Shown here: positions 48,904 to 57,997 of the stretch, one piece after another | Layout: the number at the start of each line of letters is the position of its first letter | Numbering within the stretch: the first letter of the stretch is position 1 | DNA from: CADEFX01 sp963840425 | GTDB lineage: Bacteria > Pseudomonadota > Alphaproteobacteria > Rhizobiales > Hyphomicrobiaceae | NCBI GenBank assembly: GCA_963840425.1 | Contig: CAWIYZ010000021.1 | Location: 57,200 to 121,199, forward strand | Direction of reading: 5' to 3' | DNA length: 64,000 nt | Notes under the pieces: model-generated | The model's input: the letters and a program-made list of their open reading frames with translations, nothing else | What the model was told of the DNA's origin: nothing | Databases searched by the model: none | Made by a program: the position numbers and the translations under genes

Positions 48904-50274
48904 CTAAACCGGCACGATCCGATCCTTGGCAAACACGACGCGAACCAATGTGCCGTTCGCAGCGCCGCTTTCGATCTCGAGGCGAGCGCCGTTCGCGCGC
49001 GCCAGTCTGCGCGACAACGGCAATCCGAGACCGCTGCTCGCATGCGAACCGGCGGCCGCAGGGCGTGGCACGTGGTCCAGCGCGCTGGCGGCGATCTCGG
49101 GTGCGATGCCGGGACCGTTGTCGGCAACCTCGATCCAGGCTCGGCCTGCCAGCTCATATGCGGTCCGCACGGTCACGTTTGCGCCGCGGCCGGCATACTT
49201 GACTGAGTTGGAAAGCAGGTTGAGCAGGATCTGCTTCACGCAGCGCGCATCGGCGACGACGCGCGGCATGTTTTCATCGAGGCTGGTGGAGAGCGTGATC
49301 TCTGCTTTGCTCGCCAGCGGCTGCATGGTGGCGAGGCAGGAGTGTGCCGTCTCGTTGAGATCGACCTCGGAGCAAATGGGCTCGATCTCGCCGTCCGCCT
49401 CTCCGTCGCGTTGGAGCAGGCCGTCGACCAGCGCCAGCCCGTGCCTCGCGCTGTCGCGTATGTCGCGCAGGTAGCCGCGGTAGCGCTCGTTCGGAAGAGG
49501 CCCAAGATGCTCCTCCGTCATGATCTCCGCCAGTGCGATCACGGCGGCGAGCGGTGTTCTGAGCTCGTGCGCCAGATTGGCGAGCGCATCGCCCTCGCGA
49601 CGAGGAGCGGCAACGGCCGCGGGCCTGGCGGCGCCCGCGGAGTTGGCTTGTGTCAGCGATTTCTCGCGAATGCGGCGCGCGATCAGGCCGAGCGAATTTG
49701 CCTCGGCTGCCGGGATGTTGAGACTTGCCCGGGAATTGTCCGGCGCTCGCGTGGGCGCGGGCGCATCGACCGCGCCCTCTGCCACCGCCTGGTCCCACAC
49801 GACGAGAAAGGCGGCAGCGCCGAAACTCGGTGGCAGGTGCCGGGCGGAGCATGGGCTGCAAAGCAGCCCGCGCGGGGTCCAGAATGCCAACGGCTCTTGG
49901 CCGGTTTGCCCGTCCTGCTCGTTGCTCGCGCGCAGGCGCGTCAGCGCCGGCATGGCGCGATCGAGCACGATCACGGGCAGACTTTCGGGATCTCCGCCCC
50001 ACAGCTGGAGGCCGGCCGCGTTGGCGGCCATCAAAATTCCCGCGTGCGCATCCAGGACGATGGCCGGCGCCGCCAGCCCGGAGAGCGTCTCCTGCAGCGC
50101 CACGGCCGTGGGCATTTTGGGGACGAAATTCAAAGGCGAACCAAGCCCCTTGATGATGACGAACCCTGTAGCCGGAAGGTCGGTCGGCGTCCACAAGCCG
50201 ATCGGGTTGTCCAGAGACTTCGACGCAAGGATACCTGGAAGGCAACGCGCGTAATGCGCATGCACGCCTCGCAT
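48904..50274 (-). CDS. Sensor histidine kinase (HisKA type, cytoplasmic)
   Basis: 457 residues without membrane helices. A PAS-like region near 60-165 contains a CSPCSARHL stretch. The phosphoacceptor is His236 in NLAHELRTPLAAV. The ATPase boxes are LLNLLSNSVKYAG (N), VADNGPGIAPEI (G1) and SSGLGLPLSRRLA (G2). The start is uncertain: ATG 50274 lacks a ribosome site, and an in-frame ATG at 50115 would leave the PAS-like region complete. No response regulator is adjacent on this strand; a broken receiver fragment lies at 51 kb. Confidence 0.85.
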   Translation of the reverse strand: MRGVHAHYARCLPGILASKSLDNPIGLWTPTDLPATGFVIIKGLGSPLNFVPKMPTAVALQETLSGLAAPAIVLDAHAGILMAANAAGLQLWGGDPESLPVIVLDRAMPALTRLRASNEQDGQTGQEPLAFWTPRGLLCSPCSARHLPPSFGAAAFLVVWDQAVAEGAVDAPAPTRAPDNSRASLNIPAAEANSLGLIARRIREKSLTQANSAGAARPAAVAAPRREGDALANLAHELRTPLAAVIALAEIMTEEHLGPLPNERYRGYLRDIRDSARHGLALVDGLLQRDGEADGEIEPICSEVDLNETAHSCLATMQPLASKAEITLSTSLDENMPRVVADARCVKQILLNLLSNSVKYAGRGANVTVRTAYELAGRAWIEVADNGPGIAPEIAASALDHVPRPAAAGSHASSGLGLPLSRRLARANGARLEIESGAANGTLVRVVFAKDRIVPV

Positions 50275-50317
50275 TCTATGCTACCATGATTAGGACTGGT
50301 GCTGGGAGGGCCGAGAG

Positions 50318-50692
50318 ATGGCGGATATGCCACAGTTCGAGATACCGGCGACCGTACGGGAGCTGGCGGAGCGCAATGTCGAGCAGGCACGCTCGGCCTA
50401 CAATCAATTCCTCGATATGGCCCGGCAGACGCAGGACCTGGTAGCCAAGTCGTCCGATGCCATGGCCCAAAGCGCACGCGAGCTGCAGGTCAAGGCGTTG
50501 CGCTACGCCGAGCAGAATATGGACGCTAACTTTGCGTTCGTCAGCGATCTGGCCCGGGCACGGGATCTCCAGGAATACGTCGAGATCCAGTCGCGCTATG
50601 CGCAACGCCAGATGCAGGCTTACACCGAGCAGGCCCAGGAGTTGGGGCGCTTGATGGCCGATGCCGCCCAGCGGGCGCAGCCGCGCCGCTGA
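50318..50692 (+). CDS. Phasin family protein
   Basis: 124 residues, all helical, with the Phasin_2 pattern: FEIPATVRELAERNVEQARSAYNQFLDMA, then DAMAQSARELQVKALRYAEQNMDANFAFVSDLARARDLQEYVEIQSRYAQRQMQAYTEQA. Phasins coat polyhydroxyalkanoate granules. GGGAGGG upstream of the ATG. It is divergent from the histidine kinase gene. Confidence 0.9.
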   Translation: MADMPQFEIPATVRELAERNVEQARSAYNQFLDMARQTQDLVAKSSDAMAQSARELQVKALRYAEQNMDANFAFVSDLARARDLQEYVEIQSRYAQRQMQAYTEQAQELGRLMADAAQRAQPRR

Positions 50693-50875
50693 GGTGAGGG
50701 CCGGCGGGCCCCAGGCGTTCCGATTTCTGACAGGGCGTATGCTCAGGCCGGAGTGTGTGGCTTTGCGCCGCCCGCTTCATGCCCCGGTCATCGTCCCTGC
50801 AGGGCGTCGGCGTCCCGGTAACCGCTTGACGGCAGGACATGGTTGCGGTTTGAAGGGGCGCATCTCATACCGCAT

Positions 50876-50952
50876 GCCGCCTTAGCTCAGCTGGTTAGAG
50901 CGCTAGATTGTGGATCTAGAGGTCCCCGGTTCGATCCCGGGAGGCGGTACCA
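50876..50952 (+). tRNA. tRNA-His (anticodon GTG), CCA encoded
   Basis: A 77-nt cloverleaf: acceptor GCCGCCT / AGGCGGT, D arm GCTC-AGCTGGTTA-GAGC, anticodon stem CTAGA / TCTAG with loop TTGTGGA (anticodon GTG), T arm CCCGG-TTCGATC-CCGGG, discriminator A and encoded CCA. Position 1 is the first G of the acceptor stem; there is no C opposite a -1 G, and the discriminator is A, the unusual alphaproteobacterial form. Confidence 0.97.
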
Positions 50953-51033
50953 ATAAAACCAAGCGGATTTTAGCTTCGCAGGTTGTCGCGCGTTTGCTGT
51001 TAGTGCCAATGCCTGTTTGAGATTATCCACATT

Positions 51034-51190
51034 TGCGCGCCCTTCAACTGGATGTCGGTGATGACAATATCGATCTGCTGACCTGCCTTGAGCATGGCAA
51101 TCGCCTGCTCGGCATTATTGGCTTCCAGCACGCGCCAACCTGCGTCCCGGAGATGGCCGACGAGGAAGTCGCGCACCAGCTCAAGGAGAC
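51034..51190 (-). pseudogene. Fragment of a response-regulator receiver domain
   Basis: About 50 residues (LVRDFLVGHLRDAGWRVLEA, then NNAEQAIAMLKAGQQIDIVITDIQLKGA) match the first half of a CheY-like receiver domain including the phosphorylated Asp in IVITDIQL. The N-terminal acidic pair is missing on one side, and after LKGA the sequence is unrelated (MWIISNRHWH) on the other. It is cut at both ends and overlaps the 3' end of the neighbouring gene in another frame. It is probably not expressed. Confidence 0.6.
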
Positions 51191-51893
51191 GCTGGCCGAA
51201 GCACCTCAGCCGACGCCCCCAAACGACGGCAGCGCTGGGTTGCGTTGCGCCATCCGTCACCCAAGGTAATGGCTTCCTGGAAGCATTTGATGGTTTGCGT
51301 GGCGCTGGGAGTGCCCGCGCACAGCGCCAGCGCATTGTCGGCCTTCCAGACACTGCTGCCGCCCCAGGCTATTTGGCCGCTCATGAGCCGGTCGTAGCAG
51401 CGCGCCGGTTCGACGGACGAGCCCGCTCCGGCGCAGAGGCGTTTTAAGCTTGCCGCATCCCAAAGCCTGGGTCCGTTGTGATGCACCCTTACTTTGCCCT
51501 GCGCAGCCAACGCGCAAGGGGTCAACGCGGATACCGCTGCATCGGCTGCAGCGCTAGCGCTGAGCGCCTGCTCGACAGCCACTGCGGCCTCGAGCTGTTC
51601 AATCTTCGCCTGAAGAGCGTGCAGCTTCTCCTCGGCCACCTCGGTGCGTGCTCGCTCGAGATCCAGGGCCACAGCTCCATCCCTGGCGGCCTGTGCGGCA
51701 GAAGTCAGCTTGTTGCGCAAGTCGGCGGCGGCGCGCTCCGACGCCTCACGTGCGCTCACGGCCTTGGCTAGTTCGTCCTGCAGCGAACGCATCTGTTCCG
51801 TCAGTGCGGAGTTTTGACCTCCTGGGCGGTCACGGGACTTGAGACGCCAAGCGCACAAACAATAATGGCGGCGTACGCCAATCGATCTACCAT
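51181..51893 (-). pseudogene. Exported coiled-coil protein with Cys motifs, frameshifted after the signal peptide
   Basis: GGGAGG precedes ATG 51893. The first frame encodes a signal peptide (MVDRLAYAAIIVCALGVSSP, ending VTAQ) and then stops within about 8 residues. A net one-base loss (or two-base gain) near 51815-51822 separates it from the frame GGQNSALTEQMRSLQDELAK that runs to 51181. The body is a coiled coil (about 80 residues) followed by two Cys-containing repeats (LKRLCAGAGSSVEPARCYDR and LALCAGTPSATQTIKCFQEA). Repaired length is about 236. The family is unnamed to me. Confidence 0.6.
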
Positions 51894-52304
51894 ACTGGAC
51901 CTCCCTTTCATGTGCGATTGCAGCGCATGAGAAGCGCCGAGCCCTTCGCATGCCCTTGCAACGGCTCTGCCGCCGCATCCACGTGCGCCGCCGGTCGCTG
52001 GTCATGGAGCGCAGTGCTGTCGCACTCGACGACGCCCTCGCCCGAGGCCGCCAAGCTCGGCACGATGGTCTCGAGACTGAGCCAAACCAGTATCGACGCC
52101 CGAGAACGACAAAATGCATCCTGGTCCCAATCGATATACAGAGGACTTTGACGGAAAAAAGGCTGTACACGGTCGTTCAGCTAACGAACAATTCACGGGG
52201 CGCGTTATTCGCACTGTCCGCAAAAAAACCGGCGCGCGATCTCACCATACGCACCTCCGATCTGATCGTGATCGGACGGATATCAGCTCGTTCGGTTTGG
52301 ACCT
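51894..52304. other. 411-bp stretch without a convincing gene
   Basis: Frames here are short, overlap one another and lack ribosome sites or recognisable motifs. No repeat family seen elsewhere in the window is present. It may be decayed coding sequence, given the broken genes on its left. Confidence 0.35.
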
Positions 52305-52691
52305 TCAGTCTCGGCGTTGGCCCTCGCCCGGTCCCAATGATCGGTGAAGTCCGTTGATGTAGGTGAGGAGCGCGTCGATGTCCCGCGGATCGAACGTGAA
52401 CAGCGGCATGCCTGAATGGCCTGTCACAATGCCTTCGGCCAAGGCCTCTGCGAGATTTTCGATCGGATATCTCTTCGAGAGCTCCCGGAATGGCGGTGCC
52501 CGTCCCACTGGGCTGTCGCCGGATACTCCAACGGCATGGCAACGTGCGCATTGTCGTTCGGCAATGGCCTCCCCTCGCAGGGTAGGCGATGTCTGTGCAG
52601 AAACATGCTGAGCGCCCATAACGGCGACCAAGCCTATTGCAATGCAAAGCGTTTCCTTGAGGCGCATGGTTACCAACTGCCCGTGAGCCAT
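52305..52691 (-). CDS. Periplasmic mono-haem c-type cytochrome
   Basis: 128 residues with an N-terminal signal peptide (to about 33, ending QHVSAQ) and one haem-attachment motif CARCH (Cys48, Cys51, His52). The axial Met is probably in GHSGMPLF. DIDALLTYINGLH is the usual C-terminal cytochrome helix. A class I small cytochrome for periplasmic electron transfer. GGAGGTTATT precedes ATG 52691; an ATG at 52667 is also in frame. Confidence 0.88.
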   Translation of the reverse strand: MAHGQLVTMRLKETLCIAIGLVAVMGAQHVSAQTSPTLRGEAIAERQCARCHAVGVSGDSPVGRAPPFRELSKRYPIENLAEALAEGIVTGHSGMPLFTFDPRDIDALLTYINGLHRSLGPGEGQRRD

Positions 52692-53001
52692 ACCAATAAC
52701 CTCCGGCCAATTTGCCCGCTGGCCGAGGCAAGGGTATTGATGCGTATCAAAGGCTTCCGCTCGGTAAGCGCTGTCGACAATCCGAGGGTCGACGGGCCAA
52801 AGAACCCGGCATAGGGAGCGCGCGTTAACCGCGCTCCGGCTACGAGCTACCGACTTTCTCCCCAGTGATCTCAGTATAACTCCTGATGTCCGGACGCTTG
52901 TCCGGCTGTCTACCGTACTCAGGGATTTTCAGGATGAGCACCTCGGGTCCGCGTGCCATGTCGATCGGCGCGCAGTCCGAAGGGACGGGTGAGGGGATCG
53001 G

Positions 53002-56000
53002 ATGCAGCATAAGTCCCCGCAGGGGAGGCGCCATGGCGCCTCTTTGCCATATCGCGCTTGGTCCCTGCCGGTTGGACCGATAGCGCTCGGCCTTGCCGTC
53101 GGAATAGGTTACTTCCTTGCTGCGCGGCTCAGCCTTTCCCTGATTACCCCGGCCGACGGCGTGGCGGCGTTTTGGCCAGCGGCTGGTATCGCCTCGGGAA
53201 TCCTGATTGCACTCGGATCCAAGGCACGGTTGCCGGTTGCAGCCGGCGTTATGGCTGCCACAGTTGCCGTCAATCTGCTGGGTGATCGAAATCTTGCAAG
53301 CTCTATAGTCTTTGCATTTATCAATGCGGGGGAGGCGCTGTGTGCGGCATGGCTGATCAGGCGGCGCTTCGGATCTGAGTTCAGTCTCGATAGCGTTGAC
53401 CAGGTACTGGACTTCTTTGCGGCGACTGCGGTTGCTGCTGCTGCCTCGGCCGCGGCAGCATTGGCAGGGATTGTCCTGTTCCACAACCTCGGCGCACCAG
53501 CGCTGACCATCTGGTTCAATTGGTTTGCCTCGGACGCATTGGGGTCCATCACGGTCGCGCCGCTGGTTGTCGGGCTTGTCCGCGCTGCCCGGGACATACC
53601 CAAAACGGGTGAGCTCCTCGAGGGAACGATCTTGTTGGCCTCGCCGCCGCAGGTTTCATTACTCTTGGTGCCTCGTCGGACTACTGGTTCAGCATTGCCC
53701 CTCTGGGTTTGATTCTGCCGATACTGTTTTGGCTGGGCGCGCGTTGCCGGCCCTTGTTTGCTGCAGCGGGCGTCTTTGTCGTCGCGCTGGTCGTCGTTGC
53801 GACAACGACGTTCGGTGTTGGGCGTCTGGGCGAGCCCGGCGTACCGCTGGTCGACCGTGTGCAAATGGCCCGCACGGCGTTGCTCCTCGTTTCACTGTGC
53901 GGCTTCGTCCTCGCCGCTCTGTTTGCTGAGAGGCGGCACACCGAGGCGGCGCTACGGGAAAGCAACGAGCGACTTCGGTTGGCCGTCGAAGGCGCCGAGT
54001 TGGGAATCTGGAGCCTCGATTTGATCTCCGGCCGCTACGAGAATGATGCCCGGGATCGACGCATTCACGGACACAGTTTGGAGGCGCCGCCCCGAACAGT
54101 CGCGGAAGCGCGGTCCTTCATCAATCCAGACGATCTGGGGCTCCTTGACGCCGGCGTCAGAGTTTCAGGGCGTGCGCACAGCAACTACAGGGTCGATTAC
54201 CGCCTGGCGCCGGCTGCCGGTTCGGCGGCTGCACACCCGGAGCGTTGGGTCGCACTCGAGGGCACTGTCCTGCGCGATGCCAATGGCCGGCCCGTGCGAT
54301 TGCTTGGCGTGACGCGCGACATCACCGAGCGTAAACATCTCGGGGAAGCGCTCCAGAGGAACGAGCGCAAATTCCGGGAGCTGCTCGAGGCGCTTCCTGC
54401 CGCGATCTACGTGACGGACGCAGGTGGCTACATCACTTATTGCAACCAAGCCGCAATCGATCTCTGGGGGAGAAAGCCCAGGTTCGGCCAGGACAAATGG
54501 TGTGATCTTGCCCGCTTTTACGATCCCAACGGCGTCCCGATGGTGCCTGAGAACCGCCCGACCGAAATCGCGCTGAAAGAGGGCCGCTCGGTCAGAAACG
54601 TAGAGGGTTTTCTCGAGCGGCTGGACGGCACTCGCGTCCCCATCGCGCCCTATCCCACTCCCTTGTACGATGGCGCCGGCGCCATCGTCGGGGTGATCAA
54701 CATGACCCTCGATACCAGTGAACGCAAGAAGGCCGAGCTGGCCCTGGCTGAGCGCAATATGCAGCTCGACCTCGCCGGCAAGATCGTGCTGGTCGGCACC
54801 TTTGCGTTCGATATCGTCTCGGGCCGCATGACAATCTCGTCCGGCTATGCAGCTATCCACGGCTTGCCGGAGGGAACCAGCGAGTCAACTCGCGCTGATT
54901 GGCGCGCCAGAGTTCACCCGGATGACCTCCTTCGCGTGGAGAAGGACTTCGATCAAACCCTTGCCACCGGGAGGCACGAGCACCAATGCGACTATCGTAT
55001 TGTTCGCCCCAACGGTGAAGTGCGCTGGATCGAGTCACGCACCTTCATTTCCTACGATCGCGAGGCAGGGACACGGCTGGTCGGCGCCAACATCGATGTC
55101 ACAGACCGCAAGCAAGCGGAACGGGCCCTGGGCGAGCGCAACATGCAGCTCTCTCTTGCGGGCAAAGCCGCCGGCGTCGGCACCTTTATCTTCGATATGA
55201 AGACAGGCGTGGCACAGGTTACGGACGGGTATGCCGCCCTTCATGGGTTGCCGGAGGGGGCAACAGAGACCACACGGAGCGAATGGCGGGCGCGAGTGCA
55301 CCCGGAGGACCTTGCGCGCGTCGAGAAAGCCCGGGGGCAGGTTTACCGCGAGAGGCAAGGCGAATTCAGCAATGAGTATCGCATTGTTCGTCCAGGGGGT
55401 GAGGTGCGCTGGATCGAGTCGCGCAGCTTGGCATCCTACAGCAACGATGGTCGACCGCAGCGGGTGATTGGACTCAACATCGATGTCACGGACCGCAAGA
55501 ATTCGCAGCGGGCCCTGGACGAGCGTAACATGCTGCTCTCCCTTGCGGGAAAGGCCGCTGGTGTTGGCAGCTACGCCTATGATCTCGGTGGAGAGGCAAT
55601 GCAGGTTTCCGAGGGCTATGCCGCCCTTCATGGTCTGCCGGAAGGGACGACGGAGACGACGCGCCGTGAATGGCGGGCCCGAGCTCATCCAGAGGACCTT
55701 CCTTGGATCGAGGGCGTGAGAAAGCAGGCCTTCCGCGAATGTCGGGAGGAATACGGCATTGAGTATCGCATCGTTCGTCCTGGGGGCGAGGTGCGGTGGA
55801 TCGAGTCACGCAGCTTCATATCGTATGCGGACCATCAACCGCAGCGGGTGATTGGGCTCAATATCGATGTCACCGAGCGTCGGCGTGCCGACGACCACCA
55901 GCGGGTCCTGATTGCCGAGCTCGACCATCGCGTCAAGAACGTGCTCGCGACCGTCGCCGCCGTCGCCGCCAACACACTGGAGGCCAGCAGTTCGATGCAG

Positions 56001-56558
56001 CACTTCGTGGCTGCTCTCGACGCGCGCATCCGGGCCCTTGCGTCGACACACGAGCTGCTGAGCAACCGTCGATGGCAGGGCTTGCCGCTGGACGAGCTGC
56101 TCAGGTGCCAGCTTGCACCCTATGCCGCACACGGCAACACACGCATCAATGGGCCCGATGTGCTCCTGATGGCGGAGGCAGGCCAGGCGGTGGCGATGGT
56201 GTTTCACGAGCTGGCCACGAACGCCGCCAAATATGGTGCTCTGTCCGGGTGCAAGGGTCTGGTATCGGTTCAATGGCGCCAGCAATACAAGGACGGCCTT
56301 TGCGATCGCCTCATCATAGATTGGCAGGAGACGGGCGGTCCCGCCGTCAAAGCTCCAAGCAAATTCGGATACGGAACCAGCGTTATCAACGACCTGATCC
56401 CTTATGAGCTTGGTGGTAAGACCGACTTCGAGTTTTCGCGCACAGGTGTGCATTGCCGATTGGAGATCCCCGCCAAGTGGATTATCAGCCCTCCTCAACC
56501 GAGCTCCAATTTGAATGGAGCAAATTCAGCACCAACAAGAGTTCATGAGACGGTATAG
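53002..56558 (+). pseudogene. MASE1 / multi-PAS / HWE sensor histidine kinase, single-base frameshift
   Basis: GAGGGGATCGG precedes ATG 53002. The MASE1 membrane sensor (SLITPADGVAAFWPAAGIASG, then about eight helices) is interrupted by one missing base at about 53639. Repair gives LLALAAAGFITLGAS and runs on into the frame through 56558. Five PAS modules follow, the last three near-copies of each other (54750-55886). An HWE-type kinase core ends the protein: LDHRVKNVLATVAA (phosphoacceptor His near 55928), FHELATNAAKYGALS and WQETGG. The first part alone (53002-53712) would be a sensor without kinase. The ATG at 53709 lies in the last MASE1 helix and could restart translation. Confidence 0.85.
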
Positions 56559-56632
56559 ATGGGTGAGGTACACAGCTGGCACGGCTCATGCGATGTTGCT
56601 TGCTGTGCATGGGGGCTCGTAGTTTTCCGACC

Positions 56633-57022
56633 ATGAAAACAAATCCCACATTCGATCCAAGCGTCCTAAGAGGCGTGTCCATTCTCGTTGTCGAGGATGC
56701 CTGGCACGTCGCCAAAGCCATGAAGGGAATGCTCGAACAGCTGGGGATGAATGTATTGGGTCCAGCCGCCACCATGGCCGAGGCAAGGCGTCTTCTTGCT
56801 GCCCAAAAACCTCTGGCAGCCCTGGTCGATGTCAACTTGAGAGGCGAGATGGCGTGGGACCTTATCGACGAGCTGCGGGAGCAGAATGTCGAGGTCGTTG
56901 TCATGTCCGGCTATGCCTTACCCGACGCTTCACGGGGCAGGTCTGTGGCCTATTTGCAGAAACCGTTCGATGCAACAGAGCTCATGGCAGCCCTCTGTGC
57001 GATCGTCGACAAGGGCGGCTGA
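56633..57022 (+). CDS. Single-domain response regulator
   Basis: 129 residues, receiver domain only. The acidic pair is Glu21/Asp22 (VVEDAWHV), phosphoacceptor Asp66 (AALVDVNLRG), Ser92 (VVMSGYALP) and Lys110 (YLQKPFDA). It lacks an output domain and lies 75 bp after the HWE kinase gene, so it is the likely partner. HWE kinases commonly pair with such stand-alone receivers. ATG 56633 starts just before the domain; a longer frame from 56588 adds non-conserved residues. Confidence 0.9.
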   Translation: MKTNPTFDPSVLRGVSILVVEDAWHVAKAMKGMLEQLGMNVLGPAATMAEARRLLAAQKPLAALVDVNLRGEMAWDLIDELREQNVEVVVMSGYALPDASRGRSVAYLQKPFDATELMAALCAIVDKGG

Positions 57023-57024
57023 GC

Positions 57025-57075
57025 TGGAGCGCGATCGTCCCTCTAAAACCTGAAGTGTAGAGCAGGATTCACGCT
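57025..57075. repeat. Inverted remnant of a family C-D pair
   Basis: GGAGCGCGATCG (the D end) is followed by CTCTAAAACC, TGAAGTGTAGAGCAGGATTC and ACGCT, which is the reverse complement of the C-D linker region seen at 20160-20190. The outer halves of both elements are lost. Confidence 0.65.
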
Positions 57076-57224
57076 CGAGGTGGTTCGCGATAACCCTGAG
57101 GCAGCGCGATCCGGAATCCCTGCGAATCTATGCGATGCAACTCCGTATATGTGCACTCGGGGCCTTGCGGTCCAAATAGGTAGGCCCAATTGGCAGGGAC
57201 ACCAACAAAAATGAGAGGTGTCTC

Positions 57225-57542
57225 ATGCGTATTCTTATGCTGTTTGCTGGCGCGGCCATTGGGCTCGGCAGCACGACCTTCCAAGCCGAGGCCGCGTGCA
57301 ATGCTCGCGGCGAATTCTGCGGCTATCCGACTTGGGCAGCCAATGCGTTTTCTTCCCCAGAAGATCGAGTGCCGGAGTACTTTTCGGATATTCCGGAGAC
57401 CACCGCTGAGTTCGGCTACGTTGCCCCGGGCCCCGCATCTGCCTATGGCTACGCACCAGCAGCCTACGGCTACGCGCCGGGATATGGCTACATGGCGATC
57501 GGCAATACGCAGGACAGATATCGCAATCGCTATCCACGCTAG
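57225..57542 (+). CDS. Small secreted Tyr/Gly/Pro-rich protein, unknown function
   Basis: 105 residues. The signal peptide (MRILMLFAGAAIGLGSTTFQ, cleavage near AEA-AC) is followed by a Cys pair (ACNARGEFCGY) and a low-complexity region of YGYAP units (AYGYAPAAYGYAPGYGYM). Similar small exported proteins occur widely in Hyphomicrobiales without known function. GAGAGGTG precedes the ATG. Its TAG stop is within the CTAG that opens the following tandem D repeats. Confidence 0.7.
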   Translation: MRILMLFAGAAIGLGSTTFQAEAACNARGEFCGYPTWAANAFSSPEDRVPEYFSDIPETTAEFGYVAPGPASAYGYAPAAYGYAPGYGYMAIGNTQDRYRNRYPR

Positions 57543-57745
57543 AGCGCGATCGCCTCACATGGAAGCACTGCCGCTTCCATGTGAGGCGTGAATCGCACTC
57601 TAGATAAGGTATGGGCGCGATCGCCTCACATGGAAGCACTGCCGCTTCCATGTGAGGCGTGAATCGCACTCTAGATAAGGTATGGGCGCGATCGCCTCAC
57701 ATGGAAGCACTGCCGCCTCCATGTGAGGCGTGATCCGCACTCTTG
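57539..57745. repeat. Tandem triplication of family D palindrome (71-bp period)
   Basis: Three head-to-tail units starting at about 57544, 57615 and 57686. Each holds GCGCGATCGCCTCACATGG, an AAGCACTGCCGCTT centre, and CCATGTGAGGCGTGAATCGC / ACTCTAG, joined by ATAAGGTATGG. Units 1 and 2 are identical through the palindrome and unit 3 has a few changes. A precise recent amplification. Confidence 0.92.
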
Positions 57746-57947
57746 ATATAAATAAATTCGGAGGCGGGGAAGGGTCCGGTACGCAGACCCGCCCGCCTCC
57801 CGGCCGATCCGACTTTGGAGAAGGGGCTCAGCCGTTCCCAGCAATGTGGGATGCCGCCCATCGTGCATAGCGAATGCTGCTAAAACCTTGCACGAATTGT
57901 ACAGAGTCGGTGAAAGCTCCGTTTAGGTTAAGCGCTGGTACAAGCAT

Positions 57948-57997
57948 GGCCTCGTATGGAAGCGGCAGTGCTTCCATGTGAGCGGGCCGCGCTCTAG
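57948..57997. repeat. Family D palindrome, degenerate single copy
   Basis: ATGGAAGCGGCAGTGCTTCCAT is the intact D centre (22 bp, an imperfect hairpin), with a decayed left arm and a right end GCGCTCTAG. The final CTAG supplies the stop codon of the minus-strand lipoprotein gene. Confidence 0.75.

Noticed and set aside
57539..57745. CRISPR-like tandem repeats
   Set aside because: Only three units, each itself a long palindrome; the 'spacers' are one identical short linker and no cas gene is nearby.
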